From JADFAK01 sp047615865 (lineage in GTDB: Bacteria; Bacteroidota; Bacteroidia; Flavobacteriales_D; Sanyastnellaceae), in NCBI GenBank assembly GCA_047615865.1, contig JBLHIB010000018.1, forward strand, positions 1 to 42,572: a stretch of DNA of 42,572 nt. Direction: 5' to 3'. The position numbers and the translations under genes were made by a program. A model generated the notes under the pieces. It searched no databases, was not told where the DNA came from, and saw only the letters and a list, made by a program, of their open reading frames with translations. How positions within the stretch are numbered: position 1 is the first letter of the stretch; each line of letters starts with the position of its first letter. This document shows, in pieces, positions 35,334-42,572 of this stretch.

Positions 35334-36980
35334 ATGAAAAAGCATTTCTTCCTTGTTATTGCAGTGGCGACAATTCTTTCCGCGTGTGGAATTAAGCACG
35401 AGTCGGCAGACCTTATCATCCACAACGCTCGGATTTATACTCTTAATTCTACCAATGATATAGTACAGGCAGTGGCTATTCGCGATGGTAAAATTATTGA
35501 GGTCGGAGCTGAAAGGCAAATACTCAACAAGTATAGAAGCGAGCACATCATAGACGCGGCATTTAAAGCTGTATACCCAGGTTTTATTGACGCACATTGT
35601 CATTTTCTGGGTTATGGTCTGACCTTGCAAGACGTGAATTTAGTTGGAACAAAATCTTTTAAAGAGGTTATAGATAGGGTCGTAAATCAAGCCAGTCCTG
35701 ATTCCAAAGCTTGGATAGTAGGCAGGGGATGGGACCAGAATGATTGGGATACACAGGTGTTCCCAAACCGACAAATGTTAGATTCATTGTTTCCTGATAG
35801 GCCAGTAGTACTCAAGCGCATAGATGGACATGCTATTCTCGTCAACCAAGTGGTATTGGAGCTAGCAGGATTGTCGGTGGCAACTGAAATTGAAGGTGGA
35901 GAGCTAATGGTTAAATCAGGGCAACTTACTGGGGTTTTAATCGATAATGCGATGAGTTTCGTTTTTGATCGTATGCCAGAGAATGATACTAAAACTTTGG
36001 AGAAGGCGTTGATTTCGGCACAAGCTAATTGCTTTGGTGTAGGACTGACTACAGTCGATGATGCTGGCTTGGACATTGATGAAGTAGACCTCATACGGAT
36101 TATGCAAGACGATGGTAGGCTGAAGATGAGGATTTACGCCATGATGTCTGATGACCCTCTGAACTTCGAAGCTTTGTTTGAAACAGGCCCTATTAAAACT
36201 GATAGACTTAATGTACGCTCTTTCAAGTTTTATGCTGATGGGTCGCTCGGGAGCAGGGGGGCGTGCTTGGTTAAGCCATACAGTGACGCAGAGGATTCTT
36301 TGCATACAGGATTTCTGCTCGATAGCATCTCGTATTACCAATTTAGAGCACAGCAGCTTTTTGATGCAGGGTTCCAGATGAATACCCATTGCATTGGAGA
36401 CAGCGCCAATAGAACGATGCTGGAGGTTTATGGGAATGTATTGGAAGGACATAACGATAAACGATGGCGCATTGAACATGCTCAGGTTCTCCATAGTAAA
36501 GATCGGCGAAGGTTCGCTGACTTTTCAATTGTGCCCAGTGTGCAGCCAACCCATGCCACGAGTGATATGTATTGGGCTGGTGAGCGGCTAGGAAGGAATA
36601 GAGTTCGACGGGCATATGCGTATAATGATCTTAAAGAGCAGATTGGAATAATCGCTCTGGGTACTGATTTTCCGGTTGAAGGGATTTCACCTCTTCGAAC
36701 CTTCTATGCTGCGGTCGCAAGGAAGGATGTTGAGGGCTTTCCTAAAGAAGGTTTCCAAATGGAGAATGCTTTATCACGTGAAGATGCTTTACTTGGCATG
36801 ACTCTCTGGGCGGCAATGGCAAATTTTGAAGAAGGTGAGAAAGGTACAGTCGAGCCAGGTAAGTTGGCCGATTTGGTCATGCTCGATCGGGATATTATGC
36901 AAATTCCGGAGGTCGATATATTGGAAGTCCAGGTAGAATATACCATAGTCAATGGTGAAGTTGTCTATTCAAAGAAGTAG
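35334..36980 (+). CDS. YtcJ-like amidohydrolase, predicted lipoprotein
   Basis: A 548-residue enzyme with a lipoprotein signal (MKKHFFLVIAVATILSACG, lipobox LSAC, Cys18). The metal-dependent hydrolase fold has ADLIIHNARIYTLN and the metal motif YPGFIDAHCHF (His88, His90). Later metal residues are a Lys in SFKFYADGSLGSRG, His in QMNTHCIGDSANRT and RWRIEHAQVL, and Asp in IALGTDFPVEGISPL. The C-terminal small domain has EPGKLADLVMLDRDI. This is the amidohydrolase 3/YtcJ group, with mostly unknown substrates. It would be anchored in the periplasm or outer membrane. It stands alone, with gene-free stretches on both sides. Confidence 0.9.
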   Translation: MKKHFFLVIAVATILSACGIKHESADLIIHNARIYTLNSTNDIVQAVAIRDGKIIEVGAERQILNKYRSEHIIDAAFKAVYPGFIDAHCHFLGYGLTLQDVNLVGTKSFKEVIDRVVNQASPDSKAWIVGRGWDQNDWDTQVFPNRQMLDSLFPDRPVVLKRIDGHAILVNQVVLELAGLSVATEIEGGELMVKSGQLTGVLIDNAMSFVFDRMPENDTKTLEKALISAQANCFGVGLTTVDDAGLDIDEVDLIRIMQDDGRLKMRIYAMMSDDPLNFEALFETGPIKTDRLNVRSFKFYADGSLGSRGACLVKPYSDAEDSLHTGFLLDSISYYQFRAQQLFDAGFQMNTHCIGDSANRTMLEVYGNVLEGHNDKRWRIEHAQVLHSKDRRRFADFSIVPSVQPTHATSDMYWAGERLGRNRVRRAYAYNDLKEQIGIIALGTDFPVEGISPLRTFYAAVARKDVEGFPKEGFQMENALSREDALLGMTLWAAMANFEEGEKGTVEPGKLADLVMLDRDIMQIPEVDILEVQVEYTIVNGEVVYSKK

Positions 36981-37943
36981 GATAACATTGGTTCATGTTA
37001 TTTTGTGACATACGTCTATCGAGCCTTTGGCAAATACGATGCTGTATTGGCAGGAATTATAGTTGACAGCATATGCTTCTGTGATGGCGCTCAGACTCTT
37101 TAGGTAAAGATCAACGGATAGAATACTGCTTAATCTTCTTAATTGGGGCAATTTAATGAGTCGAAAAGTATTTTGCTGCAGTTCTTGTTTTATTGAAAAA
37201 GTATACCTATTTATTATGGGGATGCTTTTTAGTCATTCGGAGAAATTTCCTCCACGAATAGATGATCATTTACTTGACAGGAGGCAATAAGCCGATTTCA
37301 ATATAGTGGTAAATGGGGCATGAATTTAAGGAATCACTGCATCCATGAATTTGATGTGCTGTTCAAATGGAGGCACGCTCGCATATAAATTGGTTTGGTT
37401 TTGCCTATTGTGGAGTTTGGATAGAATGGATAGTGCAAAAATTATTGGGTCAACAAGTTGGATTCGGAGTTTGGGATTGTCTATCGGAGTATAATTTGTG
37501 CCACCAAATACTCAACGATTTGAATTGAGATGATTTGATCGGGATGAATTGAGGTGGATATAATGACAGTTGTATTCAGGAAAAGGGGTTTGTTTTATGT
37601 TTTGGAATTTGGTAGAAGTGTTTTTTTTTGTTCTAACAGGATTAAAAGGGGTGATTATTTTGGTAAAAAGATAGGCAGTGATTGATTATCTGTTCGAATC
37701 AGGATCGCATGGCTGTTTATGTAAACCAATGGGCAATGGGTGATTGGGAGTGACGCACATAAATTATCAAAAAATGCTACAGTCTAAAGCGCTGACATTC
37801 AACAGCTAGAATATTTTTTTGAAAAAAACTGAATTTAGGCTTGTTCAACCCAAAATGCATTGTACATTTGCACCCGCTTTTGAACGCAAGGGCAGTCACT
37901 TTGAGAGAATGAAAATTGAAGGGTTGGAAAAAAAATTAAAAAA
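36981..37943. other. Gene-free, AT-rich stretch before the rRNA operon
   Basis: Nearly one kilobase with stops in all frames and only very short ORFs, the longest plausible being 37156-37290 (44 residues, MSRKVFCCSSCF...), which has no recognised family. No tRNA, hairpin terminator or repeat stands out. T-rich and G-rich tracts occur (for example around 37615-37680). It may hold decayed sequence or regulatory DNA for the rRNA operon; nothing more can be supported. Confidence 0.5.
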
Positions 37944-37976
37944 GTTTTTCCTAATTGAAAAAAGTGATTATCTTTG
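37926..37976 (+). promoter_or_regulatory. rRNA operon promoter with A-rich upstream element
   Basis: The motif TATCTTTG at 37969-37976 matches the Bacteroidota -7 consensus TAnnTTTG exactly. A T-run (37945-37949), 19 bases upstream, is in the place of the -33 TTTG element. Before it lies a nearly pure A tract (37928-37943) that looks like an UP element. Transcription would begin at about 37981-37984, giving a leader of about 100 bases before 16S. Confidence 0.7.
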
Positions 37977-38010
37977 CGCCCCCAATCGAAAGAGAGGGAA
38001 CAAAAAAGAA

Positions 38011-38023
38011 AAACGTTCTTTGA
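38011..38023 (+). promoter_or_regulatory. boxA-like antitermination element in the 16S leader
   Basis: AAACGTTCTTTGA, containing GTTCTTTGA, which resembles the boxA core (TGCTCTTTA). The same 13 bases recur exactly at 40118-40130 just before 23S. Position before each large rRNA, in the transcribed leader and spacer, fits Nus-factor antitermination. Identity is from similarity and placement only. Confidence 0.6.
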
Positions 38024-38026
38024 ATT

Positions 38027-38037
38027 ATTGCAGCAGC
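38027..38037 (+). other. 5' arm of the 16S processing stem
   Basis: ATTGCAGCAGC in the leader is the exact reverse complement of GCTGCTGCAAT at 39635-39645 after 16S. The 11-bp pairing would loop out the whole 16S gene, as in RNase III processing stems of other bacteria. It is placed immediately after the boxA-like element. Confidence 0.65.
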
Positions 38038-38079
38038 GAATCAATTAGAATACACCGGGAGAAAACATTTATTGTATTT

Positions 38080-39603
<1,524 letters not shown>

Positions 39604-39634
39604 TTAGAGTTTCTGAGTGTGTTTTAATAGTGAA

Positions 39635-39645
39635 GCTGCTGCAAT
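39635..39645 (+). other. 3' arm of the 16S processing stem
   Basis: GCTGCTGCAAT, exact reverse complement of 38027-38037 in the leader. It lies about 32 bases after the mature 16S end and is followed by a T-run. Together the two arms form an 11-bp stem around the 16S precursor. Confidence 0.65.
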
Positions 39646-39741
39646 TTTTTTTAAAATCTTGATAACGTCCCAGGGCGAGTGTTGATTTAAGGTGGAATTA
39701 TTTTCCCTTAATGATACAGTTGAGCATAAATGGACTTATAT

Positions 39742-39815
39742 AGTCCCATAGCTCAGCTGGTTAGAGCGCTACACTGATAATGTAGAGGTCGGCAGTTCAA
39801 GTCTGCCTGGGACTA
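39742..39815 (+). tRNA. tRNA-Ile (GAT)
   Basis: A 74-base tRNA in the spacer. The acceptor stem AGTCCCA pairs fully with TGGGACT, the discriminator is A, and CCA is not encoded. The D-arm is AGCTCAGCTGGTTAGAGC. The anticodon loop CTGATAA holds GAT, and the T-arm is CGGCAGTTCAAGTCTGCC-like with a TTCAAGT loop. It has the usual place and identity in bacterial rRNA operons. Confidence 0.96.
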
Positions 39816-39853
39816 CTTTAAAAAACTTGACATGTGCGAACGTGTCAATTTGT

Positions 39854-39930
<77 letters not shown>

Positions 39931-40000
39931 CTTTATTATAGGTTTTAGCTGCTGATAGTAGTATAATTTTGTCGAACGAGACAGGGTTAAATTGAAATAA

Positions 40001-40040
40001 GAGAAAATGGTTTTTGTACGGTTCGATTCCGTGATTCTCA
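40001..40040 (+). pseudogene. tRNA-like remnant in the 16S-23S spacer
   Basis: GAGAA (40001-40005) can pair with TTCTC (40035-40039), followed by a discriminator-like A (40040). Between them a full T-arm is present: stem TACGG/CCGTG (40017-40021 and 40029-40033, outer pair T-G) around the canonical loop TTCGATT (40022-40028). The D-arm and anticodon arm are missing; only about 10 bases join the acceptor strand to the T-arm. The 3' half resembles the end of the nearby tRNA-Ala (GGTTCGACTCCGATATTCTCCA), so it may be a decayed partial duplicate. A working tRNA is ruled out. Confidence 0.55.
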
Positions 40041-40117
40041 CTTATTGTGATGCAAATTGCAGTTGACAGTGCCGGTTTAGCCACTGGCGTTAACTAAAGT
40101 TTGGTAAAACATTGCAG

Positions 40118-40130
40118 AAACGTTCTTTGA
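40118..40130 (+). promoter_or_regulatory. boxA-like antitermination element before 23S
   Basis: AAACGTTCTTTGA, an exact 13-base copy of the leader element at 38011-38023. It lies about 22 bases before the 23S gene. The duplicate position before each large rRNA supports a transcription antitermination or processing role. Confidence 0.6.
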
Positions 40131-40151
40131 TATATTGATAGAGATTATAAT

Positions 40152-42572
<2,421 letters not shown>

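Noticed and set aside
37156..37290. A 44-residue plus-strand ORF (MSRKVFCCSSCF...)
   Set aside because: Short, no promoter, no Shine-Dalgarno, no recognised pattern, and set in decayed-looking AT-rich DNA.
37688..37704. A T-loop-like TTCGAAT flanked by CTG/CAG
   Set aside because: Only three pairs in the stem and no acceptor, D or anticodon arms nearby; probably chance.

Overview
The window looks like a chromosome segment of a Bacteroidota bacterium, most likely a flavobacterium-type (Flavobacteriales) organism. Reasons: the 16S and ITS layout (16S - tRNA-Ile(GAT) - tRNA-Ala(TGC) - 23S) with flavobacterial signatures; a -7 promoter motif of the TAnnTTTG type; almost no Shine-Dalgarno sequences before start codons; and family content typical of the phylum (TonB receptors with carboxypeptidase-like N-domains, a type IX secretion C-terminal domain, 2TM/LytTR signalling, DUF4924, TPR-PD40 proteins). 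The family cannot be fixed by eye. No phage, transposon or CRISPR array is visible.

Layout. 1-1544 is the 5' part of a TonB-type outer-membrane protein running off the left edge. 1654-6538 is a tight five-gene unit: TonB receptor, periplasmic helical-repeat protein, 2TM protein, LytS-type histidine kinase, LytTR regulator; it reads as an outer-membrane-to-transcription pathway. 6532-8893 holds DUF1853, a small unknown protein, an OmpH/Skp-like protein and DUF4924.

8880-17767 is the most unusual region. A receiver/PAS-kinase pair (minus strand) lies back to back with a five-gene operon (plus strand): an E1(ThiF)-nitroreductase fusion of the Rv1355c/MoeY type, a GNAT-fold acyltransferase resembling LuxI/FeeM-type acyl-amino-acid or autoinducer synthases, a 7TM-DISM sensor kinase, a receiver-kinase hybrid and a lone receiver. 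It combines two possible small-molecule biosynthesis enzymes with three kinases and three receivers but no DNA-binding output. I propose it as a candidate diffusible-signal synthesis and sensing module.

17777-28003 is mixed housekeeping and surface genes: M42 aminopeptidase, YdjM-like membrane protein, a 1.1-kDa-scale residue count (about 1,100 aa) secreted Asp-box/PKD protein with a type IX sorting domain, MnmD, Nudix hydrolase, an unknown protein, MurQ, and a TPR-PD40 protein. 28003-34796 is a minus-strand run: TPR protein, phosphosulfolactate synthase, rhodanese, DUF368 polyprenyl-phosphate transporter, AroE, and a GH2 beta-mannosidase. 35334-36980 is a YtcJ-like amidohydrolase lipoprotein. 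After about 1 kb without genes comes an rRNA operon whose promoter, boxA-like repeats and 16S processing stem can be read directly; the 23S gene runs off the right edge.

Convergent neighbours abut or overlap at almost every junction (-14 to +16 bp), leaving no space for ordinary terminators.
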